Positions 1-6,992 of a DNA stretch of 13,076 bases are shown piece by piece (positions within the stretch are counted from its first letter, which is position 1; every line of letters starts with the position of its first letter). The notes under the pieces are model-generated. The model saw only the letters and a list, made by a program, of their open reading frames with translations, was not told the DNA's origin and did not search any database. The DNA is from SIG452 sp045656345 (lineage in GTDB: Bacteria; Bacillota; Clostridia; UMGS1840), in assembly GCA_045656345.1 (NCBI GenBank), contig JAZOQZ010000105.1, positions 1-13,076 on the forward strand, in the 5' to 3' direction. The translations under genes were made by a program, and so were the position numbers.

Positions 1-81
1 CTTATCAACGCAGAACTGACAAACTTTTCTTTTAGGTCTTCTGTTGGTTCTGAATGAATTTTCTTTTTTGATTTCAGCCAT
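1..81 (-). CDS. rpsR: 30S ribosomal protein bS18, N-terminal part (runs off the window)
   Basis: Only the first 27 codons lie in the window; the rest is beyond base 1. The reading is MAEIKKENSFRTNRR followed by PKRKVCQFCVDK, the typical start of bS18, which binds 16S rRNA in the small-subunit platform as a partner of S6. The Cys-X2-Cys pair (residues 21 and 24) marks the cysteine-bearing, probably zinc-binding form of S18. The ATG at 79-81 is preceded by a perfect AGGAGG (complement of 91-96) with a 9-nt spacer, which fixes the start. It is the third gene of the rpsF-ssb-rpsR operon, 44 nt after ssb. Confidence 0.95.
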   Translation of the reverse strand, partial: MAEIKKENSFRTNRRPKRKVCQFCVDK

Positions 82-125
82 TTTTAATATCCTCCTTTAA
101 AATTTTAAATCCTTCATCGGGGATC

Positions 126-566
126 TTAGAACGGGAGCTGGTCATCTTCCACGGTCATAAAACCGTCGTTAACCGGTCCATCCTGAATAAATCCGTCGTT
201 GGAAGGTCTTTGCTGTGCCTGATAACCTGAATTGGAACCGTTATTATCACGACGGTCACCAGTAAAGTGAACTTCATCTGCAATAACTTCGGTTACATAG
301 TTTTTCTTGCCGTCTTGTTCCCAGGATCTGGTCTGAATAGAACCGCACACACAAGCCAGCTGACCTTTTACAAAATATTTTTTCACAAAATCAGCGGTAT
401 GCCGAAATGCTACAATATTGATAAAATCAGCCTGTCTTTCTTCGCCCTGACGCTGGAAATTACGGTCCACCGCCAAAGTAAAGGTAACAACGGAAACTCC
501 GCTCTGAGTAGCTCTTAATTCAGGGTCACGGGTTAAACGGCCCATCAGCATTACTTTGTTTAACAT
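126..566 (-). CDS. ssb: Single-stranded DNA-binding protein
   Basis: 146-residue SSB. It coats single-stranded DNA during replication, recombination and repair and recruits partner proteins through its C-terminal tip. The N-terminal OB fold (about residues 1-105) begins MLNKVMLMGRLTRDPELR, with the usual TxxGxxVxxFTLAVDR and FINIVAF strands. A glycine, asparagine and glutamine-rich linker (about 106-135) follows, and the protein ends in the acidic tip DDQLPF, which binds SSB partners. The length is normal for a bacterial SSB. The ATG is preceded by AGGTGA (complement of 571-576). It lies between rpsF and rpsR, the standard Firmicutes order. A 6-bp hairpin (580-585 with 591-596) spans the rpsF stop and the gap; it has no U-tract, so it is not a terminator. 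Confidence 0.97.
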   Translation of the reverse strand: MLNKVMLMGRLTRDPELRATQSGVSVVTFTLAVDRNFQRQGEERQADFINIVAFRHTADFVKKYFVKGQLACVCGSIQTRSWEQDGKKNYVTEVIADEVHFTGDRRDNNGSNSGYQAQQRPSNDGFIQDGPVNDGFMTVEDDQLPF

Positions 567-594
567 AATGTCACCTCAAAATTCCTTTTGGGAA

Positions 595-891
595 TTATTC
601 ACCTTTAGCAATTACTAAAGAACGAATTACCGCGTCAGAAATGTTGAATTTTCTTTCTAATTCGCGGGGGAAATCAGTTAAAGAAGTAAATTCGCAAAGC
701 ACATAGTAACCTTCGCTCATTTTTTCGATCGGATATGCCAGTCTTTTCTTACCGATTTCTTCAACCTTGGTAAGCTCGCCGTTGGCAGAAATCAATGCTT
801 TGAATTTTTCAACAGTTGCACTGATTTTTTCCTCACCTAAATTTGCGTTTACGATGAACATTGCTTCATAATTTTTTTTGATTTCGCTCAT
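595..891 (-). CDS. rpsF: 30S ribosomal protein bS6
   Basis: 98-residue S6, which binds 16S rRNA cooperatively with S18. It reads MSEIKKNYEAMFIVNANL and has the family pattern KKRLAYPIEKMSEGYYVLCEF and LERKFNISDAVIRSLV. A GTG lies in frame at 898-900, but it is part of the Shine-Dalgarno sequence itself (GGAGG, complement of 900-904). The ATG at 889-891, with an 8-nt spacer, is therefore the better start. It is the first gene of the operon, with a consensus promoter at 987-1015 and a folded leader. In other bacteria the S6:S18 complex represses its own mRNA through such a leader, so feedback control is plausible here but not shown. Confidence 0.96.
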   Translation of the reverse strand: MSEIKKNYEAMFIVNANLGEEKISATVEKFKALISANGELTKVEEIGKKRLAYPIEKMSEGYYVLCEFTSLTDFPRELERKFNISDAVIRSLVIAKGE

Positions 892-980
892 CTTTTTCAC
901 CTCCTTATGGAATTGAGCAAGTTTTGCTCAGCAGCCTTACCCCCTTTGGATAAGGCAAGGATGTGCTTTCACACATAACC
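892..980 (-). promoter_or_regulatory. Structured 5' leader of the rpsF operon (candidate S6:S18 autoregulatory leader)
   Basis: The roughly 89-nt untranslated leader can form three successive hairpins. The first is at 961-976, 6 bp closing a GAAA tetraloop. The second is at 934-956, GCCUUA pairing with UAAGGC and extendable by three pairs to a 9-bp stem. The third is at 915-929, GAGCAA pairing with UUGCUC around a 3-nt loop, about 10 nt before the ribosome binding site. The folding is seen in the sequence; an autoregulatory role is inferred from the known S6:S18 leaders, and I did not verify their conserved core here. Confidence 0.45.
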
Positions 981-986
981 TATAAT

Positions 987-1015
987 ACTATAATATAAAA
1001 CGATGATTTTGTCAA
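987..1015 (-). promoter_or_regulatory. Sigma-A promoter of rpsF-ssb-rpsR
   Basis: Reading the - strand, a perfect -35 TTGACA (complement of 1010-1015) is followed after exactly 17 nt by TATAGT (complement of 987-992). Transcription should start near 980. The region around the -10 box is very AT-rich. The promoter begins 30 bp beyond the stop of the preceding peptidase gene. Confidence 0.88.
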
Positions 1016-1044
1016 GTGTTTTTTTTAGTTTTTTCATTTTTATT

Positions 1045-2769
1045 TTAACGGGTTTCGGATAAAGGCTTCAGACTGCCGTCTTTCGTCCATAAAAAGAATT
1101 TTTTGAAAATGGAATTTTCAGGTAAAGAGTAGGAGTAATTCTCCTGATTTTCTAAAACCGGAATCTCGTCGGTTCCGAGCAGCTTCATTTCTCCGTCATA
1201 CCCTGCTGCCAGCAATCGGATCCCACCTTGCGGGTAAGAACCGTGAGTCACATTGACCACAGTGTCGGACACTGCATTCACATCATAAGTAAATACACCA
1301 CGGTCTGAAAAAGACACATAGGAAAGACTGGTGTTGGTGGGAGTGAAGTTTTCAGGACGAACAAGCACCGCCGCCGCACCGGGTTTCAGCTTCAGATTTG
1401 CAGTTCCCGTGTAAGCATTATCCAAAAGTCCCGAAAATGCAGACTCTCCTGCAAAGCCGTATGGCCCTGTGGGATTTTTTAAGATGGTTGCCATACGGAA
1501 ATTGCGATACAGCTCTTCAAATGTTTCGGGAGTGTACTCATAACCGATGGAAGAAAGTCCTGCTAAAATTGTGGTGTAATCGGTGCCGTGCTGTTCTAAT
1601 ATAGTGCGGTAAATCCGGTCTCCTCCGCCTGCCAGATGCTTGGTCTGGCAACGAAGATACTGCCCGAACAGGTAGGAAGCACCGTAGTTGGAGGCTATAT
1701 TGTCATTATTTTCGGAATAATCTAAGTACCCCAACACCAACCCGTTTCGTAAGGGTGTGGAGTTGGTTGCCTGATTATAACTGCTAATACGATAGGTTAA
1801 GGGTTCCCCTGTGTATAAGTGTTCTGCCGCCATTGAAAACGCTTCGCTCCACCAGGCATCGTTGATATAAAAGTCGGTAACGCCGGTAAAATAATCATAC
1901 AAACTGTCGGAATAGCTGATCTGATGCTGAAATTCGTGAACGATGGTGGAATAGCATTTGGTAATGTCGGGCGTTCCGCTTGTTCCCATCAAAGGATAAA
2001 TATCAATATGCAAAATCCCCTTTTCATTTCCGTTGCCGCCAAGATTTTCGCCGATAAAGTCAGTTAAATCGGTATAGCCTCCCACATAGGAACGAACCGT
2101 GGTGCCGTTGTAACCGTCCTGAATGTCGTATAAGAGAATATCCATTTTTTGATTCTGGGAGATTTGCAGATATTTCCCCGAATAATCAGTTCCGAGATAG
2201 TTGTAATAATCCCCGAAATTTTCCATCATAAAGGGCTGAATATGAGAATCAAATTCGGTGGCTAACTTTTGGGCATCTGCTCCGGAAATTTTCGCCGTAC
2301 CGTTGGCATCCGGTTCCACCAAAACATTGCAGTACTGCCCGGTTGCCTGACAGATAAATTTCTGATTGTAATAACTTCCCGTGGTGAGATTGGATACCAA
2401 ATAGGTATAATTTCTGCCCACCGATACATTGGCGGCGTACAGAATCGGTGCATCCAAACGGTTTATCTTGGGGGATAGTTGCAAATTGTTGGGTAGCTCT
2501 AAATCCGAATAATCGGGAGTCCAGTCGATTAGCACATCGGTTTCTGCCGTTTCTTCCTCATTTTGCTGATTCATCAGCACAGAATGGGACAGCGAAGAAA
2601 CAGTGGGCGATAAGGTCACATTGGAATCCGTTGGGTTATACACAAACAGATAGTCTCCGAAATAGGGAGCATTGGTATCTACAACTGTTGCACCAACTGT
2701 TTGAGAACACAGTAAACACAACAGCAGCAGACAAACAATCATTCTTTTTGTTCTGTGAAATGTTTTCAT
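1045..2769 (-). CDS. Secreted zinc metallopeptidase, M30 (hyicolysin)-like
   Basis: 574 residues. The start ATG at 2767-2769 has a GGAG 9 nt upstream; the open frame extends to 2811, but that part runs through a terminator hairpin and lacks a ribosome site. The N-terminus is a Sec signal peptide: basic MKTFHRTKR, a leucine-rich core at about 10-21, and likely cleavage after VGA (residue 27). It has no proper lipobox. The catalytic signature HEFQH is at 278-282, followed by WWSEA (306-310) with Glu309 as probable third zinc ligand, and a further Glu316. This is the HExxH plus W-x-E arrangement of M30-like gluzincins. Cys140 and Cys147 could form a disulfide. The C-terminal ~150 residues look like beta-rich accessory domain. 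An exported protein-degrading role is inferred; the exact family and substrate are not certain. No promoter of its own is visible. Confidence 0.65.
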   Translation of the reverse strand: MKTFHRTKRMIVCLLLLCLLCSQTVGATVVDTNAPYFGDYLFVYNPTDSNVTLSPTVSSLSHSVLMNQQNEEETAETDVLIDWTPDYSDLELPNNLQLSPKINRLDAPILYAANVSVGRNYTYLVSNLTTGSYYNQKFICQATGQYCNVLVEPDANGTAKISGADAQKLATEFDSHIQPFMMENFGDYYNYLGTDYSGKYLQISQNQKMDILLYDIQDGYNGTTVRSYVGGYTDLTDFIGENLGGNGNEKGILHIDIYPLMGTSGTPDITKCYSTIVHEFQHQISYSDSLYDYFTGVTDFYINDAWWSEAFSMAAEHLYTGEPLTYRISSYNQATNSTPLRNGLVLGYLDYSENNDNIASNYGASYLFGQYLRCQTKHLAGGGDRIYRTILEQHGTDYTTILAGLSSIGYEYTPETFEELYRNFRMATILKNPTGPYGFAGESAFSGLLDNAYTGTANLKLKPGAAAVLVRPENFTPTNTSLSYVSFSDRGVFTYDVNAVSDTVVNVTHGSYPQGGIRLLAAGYDGEMKLLGTDEIPVLENQENYSYSLPENSIFKKFFLWTKDGSLKPLSETR

Positions 2770-2791
2770 AAGCTCATACTCCAAAAATATC

Positions 2792-2824
2792 AAAAAAAGG
2801 GAAAGGCACACCTCTCCCCTTTTT
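2792..2824 (-). terminator. Intrinsic terminator of the asd-dapA-dapB-ACT operon
   Basis: On the - strand transcript a 14-bp stem (2811-2824 with 2793-2806, including two G-U pairs) closes a 4-nt UGUG loop, and the descending arm ends in seven U. It begins 1 nt after the ACT gene stop and lies only 23 bp before the start of the peptidase gene. Confidence 0.9.
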
Positions 2825-2825
2825 C

Positions 2826-3287
2826 TTACTGATTTAGTTCTTCCATAACCTGCTTCACACGAAGTGCATTTTCTTCGGTCACCAACAGTGAAATTTCAGT
2901 TTCTGCGGTGGTAATCAGAGAAATGGGAATCTGTGCCTTTGCCAACACAGAAAGCACACGGGTTGCAACACCGAATTCGTTACGCATAAATTCTCCCGAA
3001 ATCAACACTTTAGTGTTGTTAGAGAGAATCTGAGTGGTTAAGGTTGCGAACACTTCCTTAAATTTGTAAATGATGGCAATCACTTTGGCAGTGTCACTAT
3101 CATTAATTGTGAAGGAAACATTCACCGCATTGTTTAAGGGTGCGGTCTGACTGATCATATCCACACAGATGCCTTCATCAGAAACGATTTCAAACACCTT
3201 ATGCAAGGATTCCACATCGCTTTTGATATTATTTAAGGTGACTAATGCCACATGGTCTGTGTAACGAATATCAAATTTTTTTGCCAT
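2826..3287 (-). CDS. Stand-alone tandem ACT-domain protein (aspartokinase regulatory-region-like)
   Basis: 153 residues, built of two ACT units with no catalytic domain. The first (about 12-80) contains VALVTLNNIKSDVESLHKVFEIVSDEGICVDMIS-type sequence and an NVSFTI strand. The second (about 90-150) has KVLISGEFMRNEFGVATRVLSVLAKAQIPISLITTAETEISLLV-type sequence. This is the layout of the C-terminal regulatory half of aspartokinase, where ACT domains bind lysine or threonine. In Bacillus a comparable separate beta subunit is made from an internal start inside lysC; here it is an independent gene, last in the asd-dapA-dapB operon, 43 nt after dapB. The start has a modest ribosome site (AAAGGA). 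A 7-bp hairpin (3305-3311 with 3315-3321) lies in the gap. Inferred role: amino-acid sensing for this pathway, perhaps as partner of a kinase encoded elsewhere. Confidence 0.75.
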   Translation of the reverse strand: MAKKFDIRYTDHVALVTLNNIKSDVESLHKVFEIVSDEGICVDMISQTAPLNNAVNVSFTINDSDTAKVIAIIYKFKEVFATLTTQILSNNTKVLISGEFMRNEFGVATRVLSVLAKAQIPISLITTAETEISLLVTEENALRVKQVMEELNQ

Positions 3288-3330
3288 AAATTCAGGTCCT
3301 TTCTGCAGAGATTTTCTCTGCTTTGGGGTA

Positions 3331-4086
3331 CTATTTGGAAATTACATCACGCATGGAATAATAACCGCTTTCTTTGCCCGCCAGAAAACGTGCTGCACGG
3401 ATACTGCCCGTAGCAAAAATTTCTTTGCTGGTGGCGGTATGAGTAACGGAAATCATTTCGTCTTTGCCTGCAAAAAGCACTTCGTGTTCTCCAACAATGG
3501 TGCCTCCTCGAACGGCATGGATACCAATTTCCACCTGTTCGCGTTTCTTTCTCACACTATGACGGTCATACACATACTGCATAGAATCATCTAAGGAGTC
3601 TGCAATTTCATCGGCAATCATCAAAGCAGTTCCGCTGGGAGCGTCAATTTTCTGATTGTGATGCTTTTCGATGATTTCGATATCAAAGTTGCCATAGAGA
3701 ACCTGCGCCGCCTGTTTTACCAGGTCAATGAGCAAATTAACGCCCAAAGACATATTGGCAGAATGGAAAATGGCGATATCTTTAGATACTTCCACCATTT
3801 TTTCTTTCTGCTGGGCAGACAAGCCTGTGGTGGCAATCACCAAAGGAGTTTTGGTGGCAACTCCGTATTCCAACAATCCTTCAAACAGTGCAGGATGGGA
3901 AAAATCAATTACCACATCCACTTTGAGAGAACAGTCGGAGGGAGCCTTATACACAGGGCAACCATTGGTACCGTCATCATAAATATCGAAGCCACATACC
4001 AGCTCCATATCTTCCTGAGTTCTTACTGCATTAGACAAAACTTTACCCATTTTGCCATTGATGCCGTTAATTGCAACTTTAATCAT
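3331..4086 (-). CDS. dapB: 4-hydroxy-tetrahydrodipicolinate reductase
   Basis: 251 residues, cytoplasmic. It reduces the dapA product to tetrahydrodipicolinate with NAD(P)H in the lysine/diaminopimelate pathway. The N-terminal dinucleotide-binding loop is MIKVAINGINGKMGK (Gly8, Gly11, Gly14). The family signature EKHHNQKIDAPSGTA lies at 140-154, with the catalytic His142 and Lys146. The second conserved block HAVRGGTIVGEH is at 190-201. The length is normal. The start follows AAGGAGA with a 10-nt spacer. It is 28 nt downstream of dapA and in the same transcript. Confidence 0.96.
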   Translation of the reverse strand: MIKVAINGINGKMGKVLSNAVRTQEDMELVCGFDIYDDGTNGCPVYKAPSDCSLKVDVVIDFSHPALFEGLLEYGVATKTPLVIATTGLSAQQKEKMVEVSKDIAIFHSANMSLGVNLLIDLVKQAAQVLYGNFDIEIIEKHHNQKIDAPSGTALMIADEIADSLDDSMQYVYDRHSVRKKREQVEIGIHAVRGGTIVGEHEVLFAGKDEMISVTHTATSKEIFATGSIRAARFLAGKESGYYSMRDVISK

Positions 4087-4114
4087 CTTTTTATGTTCTC
4101 CTTAACCTGAGAGC

Positions 4115-5005
4115 TTACTCTTTCACAGGAATTCCTGCATCAATCATCGCTTGTTTTAATTTTAAAAGGTTTGCTTCTTCCATTTCGTAAAGAGGCATTC
4201 TTAACTTTCCTGCGTTCATACCCATCAGGTTCATAGCAGTTTTTACGGGAATGGGATTCACTTCGATAAACAAAGCATCCACCAGTTCCAAATATTTTAA
4301 CTGCAAATCTTTTGCGGTTTGCACGTCGCCTCTTAAGTAACTTGCGCAAAGTTCGTGAGTTTCTTTGGGAGCCACATTTGCCAGCACGGAAATAACCCCT
4401 TTGCCACCTAAAGACATTACGGGCACAATCATATCGTCGTTACCGGAATAAATGTCTAACTCGGGTACTTTTGCCGCAACCTGAGCAGTGTAGGAAATGT
4501 TTCCGCTTGCTTCTTTAATACCCACAATGTTTTTGTGTTTTGCCAGTTCTTTCAAAGTGGGAACAGGGATATTCATACCGGTTCTGCCGGGTACGTTATA
4601 TAAAATAATGGGAATGTTTACGGAGTCAGCAACTGCTTCGTAGTGTTTGATTAAACCAAGACGAGAAGTTTTGTTGTAATACGGGGTTACAACCAACAGA
4701 CCATCCACGCCTAATTTTTCTGCCGCCTGAGACAGTTTGATGCAGTGATTGGTATCGTTGGAACCGGTTCCTGCAATCACGGGGATTCGTTTGTTAATCA
4801 CTTTCACCGCATGCTCAATCACAGACAGATGTTCTTCATCGGGCATAGTGGAAGCTTCCCCTGTGGTACCGCAAATGATAATGGAATCTGTTTGGTTTGC
4901 CACGTGAAACTCCAACAGCTCGGTTAATTTTTCAAAATCAACACCGTTTTCGTGGAAGGGGGTTACAATTGCAACACCGCTACCGGTAAAAATGGGGTTT
5001 GCCAT
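4115..5005 (-). CDS. dapA: 4-hydroxy-tetrahydrodipicolinate synthase
   Basis: 296 residues, a class I aldolase-type (beta/alpha)8 barrel. It condenses pyruvate with aspartate semialdehyde, the asd product. The Schiff-base lysine is Lys164 in GIKEASGN. The other catalytic residues are present: Thr47 and Thr48 in GTTGE, Tyr110, and Tyr136 with Arg141 in YNVPGRT. The length matches the family (about 290-300), and the sequence resembles true DapA rather than N-acetylneuraminate lyase. The start follows an AAGGA site with a 9-nt spacer. It is second in the operon, 54 nt after asd. Confidence 0.96.
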   Translation of the reverse strand: MANPIFTGSGVAIVTPFHENGVDFEKLTELLEFHVANQTDSIIICGTTGEASTMPDEEHLSVIEHAVKVINKRIPVIAGTGSNDTNHCIKLSQAAEKLGVDGLLVVTPYYNKTSRLGLIKHYEAVADSVNIPIILYNVPGRTGMNIPVPTLKELAKHKNIVGIKEASGNISYTAQVAAKVPELDIYSGNDDMIVPVMSLGGKGVISVLANVAPKETHELCASYLRGDVQTAKDLQLKYLELVDALFIEVNPIPVKTAMNLMGMNAGKLRMPLYEMEEANLLKLKQAMIDAGIPVKE

Positions 5006-5059
5006 ACTCTCATATCCTTTCCTTAGTGAGAATCGTTTATCATAATACTTATCGACTGC

Positions 5060-6136
5060 TTAAATATAGTTTTCTGCACATAAAAGCTCTGCCAACAGCA
5101 CTGCACCACCTGCCGCACCACGCAGAGTATTGTGAGACATACAAACAAATTTGATGTCAAACATACTGTCGGGACGGAGTCTGCCGATAGAAACCGCCAT
5201 ACCGTTTTCCAAGTTTCTTTCGGATTTAATCTGAGGACGGTTATCTTCGGTGAAATAGTGGAGGAACTGTTTGGGAGCGGAGGGTAACTCCAGCTCCTGC
5301 GCTCTTCCTTTGTAGGTTTCCCAACGCTTGATAATTTCTTCCATAGAAATTTTCTTATCAAAGGATGCATACACAGCCGCAGTGTGACCGTCGGACACGG
5401 GAACACGGATACACTGTGCGGTAAATAAGGGTGCAGATGCAGGTTTGATTTCGCCGTTTTCCACGGTGCCCCAGATTTTCAAGGGTTCTTTTTCGGATTT
5501 TTCTTCTTCACCGCCGATATAGGGGATTACATTATCCACCATTTCGGGCCAGGTTTCAAAGGTTTTGCCTGCACCGGAAATTGCTTGGTATGTACAGCAT
5601 AATACTTTGGTTACACCTAAATCCATCAGCGGATGAATTGCAGGCACATAGCTCTGCAAAGAACAGTTGGATTTTACAGCCACAAAGCCACGTTTGGTAC
5701 CCAGACGTTTTCTCTGGTCTTCGATAACCTTGATATGGTCTGCATTGATTTCCGGAATTACCATAGGCACATCGGGAGTAAAACGATGTGCAGAGTTGTT
5801 GGAAACCACGGGGCATTCTTTTTTCGCATACGCTTCTTCTAATTTTTTGATTTCGTCTTTAGGCATATCCACTGCACAGAACACAAAATCAACCTGACTT
5901 ACGATTTCATCGATATCACCGGTGGCATCGTAAATCACCATATCTTTCATAGAAGCAGGCATGGGAGTGGGCATTGCCCAACGGGAACCTACCGCTTCTT
6001 CATAAGTTTTTCCTTTGGAACGTGCAGAAGCCGCCAGAGCAGTTACTCTAAACCAAGGATGGTTTTCCAATAAAATCGCAAATCTCTGACCAACCATGCC
6101 GGTTGCGCCCACTATCCCAACTTTATACTGTTTCAT
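5060..6136 (-). CDS. asd: Aspartate-semialdehyde dehydrogenase
   Basis: 358 residues. It reduces aspartyl phosphate to aspartate semialdehyde, the branch point to lysine, threonine and methionine. The N-terminal NADP-binding motif is GIVGATGMVGQRF (7-19). The nucleophile is Cys158 in SNCSLQ. The substrate arginine and general-base histidine are Arg244 and His251 in RVPVSDGH. The length and the extended nucleotide-binding half are like the longer archaeal/fungal-type enzymes rather than the shorter Gram-negative Asd. The start follows AAGGAGA with a 10-nt spacer. It is the first gene of the operon, behind a consensus promoter. No aspartokinase gene accompanies it in the window. Confidence 0.95.
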   Translation of the reverse strand: MKQYKVGIVGATGMVGQRFAILLENHPWFRVTALAASARSKGKTYEEAVGSRWAMPTPMPASMKDMVIYDATGDIDEIVSQVDFVFCAVDMPKDEIKKLEEAYAKKECPVVSNNSAHRFTPDVPMVIPEINADHIKVIEDQRKRLGTKRGFVAVKSNCSLQSYVPAIHPLMDLGVTKVLCCTYQAISGAGKTFETWPEMVDNVIPYIGGEEEKSEKEPLKIWGTVENGEIKPASAPLFTAQCIRVPVSDGHTAAVYASFDKKISMEEIIKRWETYKGRAQELELPSAPKQFLHYFTEDNRPQIKSERNLENGMAVSIGRLRPDSMFDIKFVCMSHNTLRGAAGGAVLLAELLCAENYI

Positions 6137-6225
6137 TCTGCCAAATCTCCTTTATGTATCGCTGCGGATGATTTCTGAAAATCCGCTTGGTATCTTGGAT
6201 AGATATACATTTCTATACATAATAT

Positions 6226-6254
6226 ATATTATCACATACTATGAGAAATGTCAA
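6226..6254 (-). promoter_or_regulatory. Sigma-A promoter of the asd-dapA-dapB-ACT operon
   Basis: A perfect -35 TTGACA (complement of 6249-6254), a 17-nt spacer and -10 TAATAT (complement of 6226-6231). Transcription should start near 6219, leaving a leader of about 80 nt. That leader holds a GCGGAT/ATCCGC hairpin but is too short for the roughly 175-nt lysine riboswitch, and I see no T-box features. Confidence 0.88.
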
Positions 6255-6287
6255 ACATATTTTCAATTTTTATGAAAGAAAACAAAT

Positions 6288-6321
6288 AAAAAAAGAAGCT
6301 GTATCCTTTCATACAACTTCT
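6288..6321 (-). terminator. Intrinsic terminator of the lipoprotein (metY) transcript
   Basis: An 11-bp stem (6311-6321 with 6294-6304, one G-U pair) around a 6-nt loop, followed on the - strand by a run of U (6288-6294). It sits 24 nt after the stop of the downstream lipoprotein gene and separates this unit from the asd promoter. Confidence 0.9.
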
Positions 6322-6344
6322 TTTCTCATGTTTAACAATACCGG

Positions 6345-6980
6345 TTACTCCCCGGGAAGAATACTGACGATACGCCACTGCATATCAATCTTTCTTAACT
6401 GAATCTCCACTTTTTCTTCCGTGACAGAAAGATTTTCCAACCATAACCGATATTCCGCCTCCTGCACTTTCAGATGCACAGCGCTGAATTCTTCGGGAGA
6501 AAGCGTAGCCTTTGCGGTTGCCTCATCCATTCCGCAAAGGTCGGTAAATAATGTGTCACGGTATTGGAATTTTCCGTCTTCTGTCATAATCGCATCAAAG
6601 TTTACCCCGGAGCCGGACACCGTAAGAATCGCAGATGCGGTGTCTCCCGAAAGGGTGATATTCCAGTCCAGATACTGAATCATTTCACCAAGTTTCCGGT
6701 TAAAATCTTTTTCTAAAGCGATGAATTTTTCCAAATCTTCTTCCACTAAAAATCCGTTGTTCACAGCTTCTAAATATCTGTTTTGGGCAGTCACATAAGG
6801 ATCATAAACCGGAACTTCCGGCGCTACACAATTCTGCAATGTCTGAAAATCCCAATCATAACTGGCTTGGTAAAAAGCAGTAATCACTTTTTTAATGGCT
6901 TCCTCGTCATTCTGAGCGCAACCTGCAAGCATGGTGCAAGTCAAAACAATCAGCAGAATCACCGCCAATATTTTTTTCAT
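6345..6980 (-). CDS. Putative lipoprotein, paralog A (possible NTF2-like fold)
   Basis: 211 residues. The N-terminus is a lipoprotein signal: MKKILAVILLIVLTCTML followed by lipobox LAGC, with lipidated Cys21, so the mature protein should be anchored on the outer face of the membrane. After it comes DEEAIKKVITAFYQASYDWDFQTL, a helix pair common in NTF2-like and DUF4878-like exported proteins; the C-terminal strand VEIQLRKIDMQWRIVSI fits the same idea, but that fold is inference. It is a tandem paralog of the upstream gene; residues 149-168 match that protein exactly. Its ribosome site AAGGAG (complement of 6989-6994) overlaps the stop codon of the upstream gene, suggesting coupled translation. 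Function unknown. Confidence 0.82.
   Translation of the reverse strand: MKKILAVILLIVLTCTMLAGCAQNDEEAIKKVITAFYQASYDWDFQTLQNCVAPEVPVYDPYVTAQNRYLEAVNNGFLVEEDLEKFIALEKDFNRKLGEMIQYLDWNITLSGDTASAILTVSGSGVNFDAIMTEDGKFQYRDTLFTDLCGMDEATAKATLSPEEFSAVHLKVQEAEYRLWLENLSVTEEKVEIQLRKIDMQWRIVSILPGE
6477..6536 (-). repeat. Near-identical 60-bp block, copy in paralog A
   Basis: By hand alignment this block matches 7128-7187 at 57 of 60 positions. All three differences are third-codon, synonymous changes (Pro, Asp, Gly). It encodes residues 149-168 of paralog A; the flanking coding sequence is much more diverged. Confidence 0.9.
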
Positions 6981-6992
6981 AAAGACTTCTCC

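Noticed and set aside
580..596. Hairpin between rpsF and ssb as a terminator
   Set aside because: It has only 6 bp, overlaps the rpsF stop and has no U-tract; at most it is a processing or stability element.
892..900. GTG start of rpsF at 898-900
   Set aside because: The GTG is part of the AAGGAGGTG ribosome site; the ATG at 889-891 is correctly spaced from it.
2770..2811. Longer N-terminus of the metallopeptidase (14 extra residues)
   Set aside because: This stretch overlaps the terminator stem and has no ribosome site, and it would place extra residues before a textbook signal peptide; the ATG at 2767-2769 has GGAG at good spacing.
3305..3321. Hairpin between dapB and the ACT gene as a terminator
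   Set aside because: A 7-bp stem with a 3-nt loop and no U-tract; the true operon terminator is at 2792-2824.
3658..4110. 150-codon open frame on the + strand across dapB
   Set aside because: It is an antisense shadow of a well-identified dapB, with no ribosome site and no recognisable product.
5023..5406. 127-codon open frame on the - strand inside asd
   Set aside because: It is an out-of-frame shadow of asd, whose catalytic motifs are all in the other frame.
6137..6219. Lysine riboswitch or T-box in the asd leader
   Set aside because: The leader is only about 80 nt, holds one modest hairpin with two alternative pairings, and has no terminator arm or recognisable L-box or T-box core.
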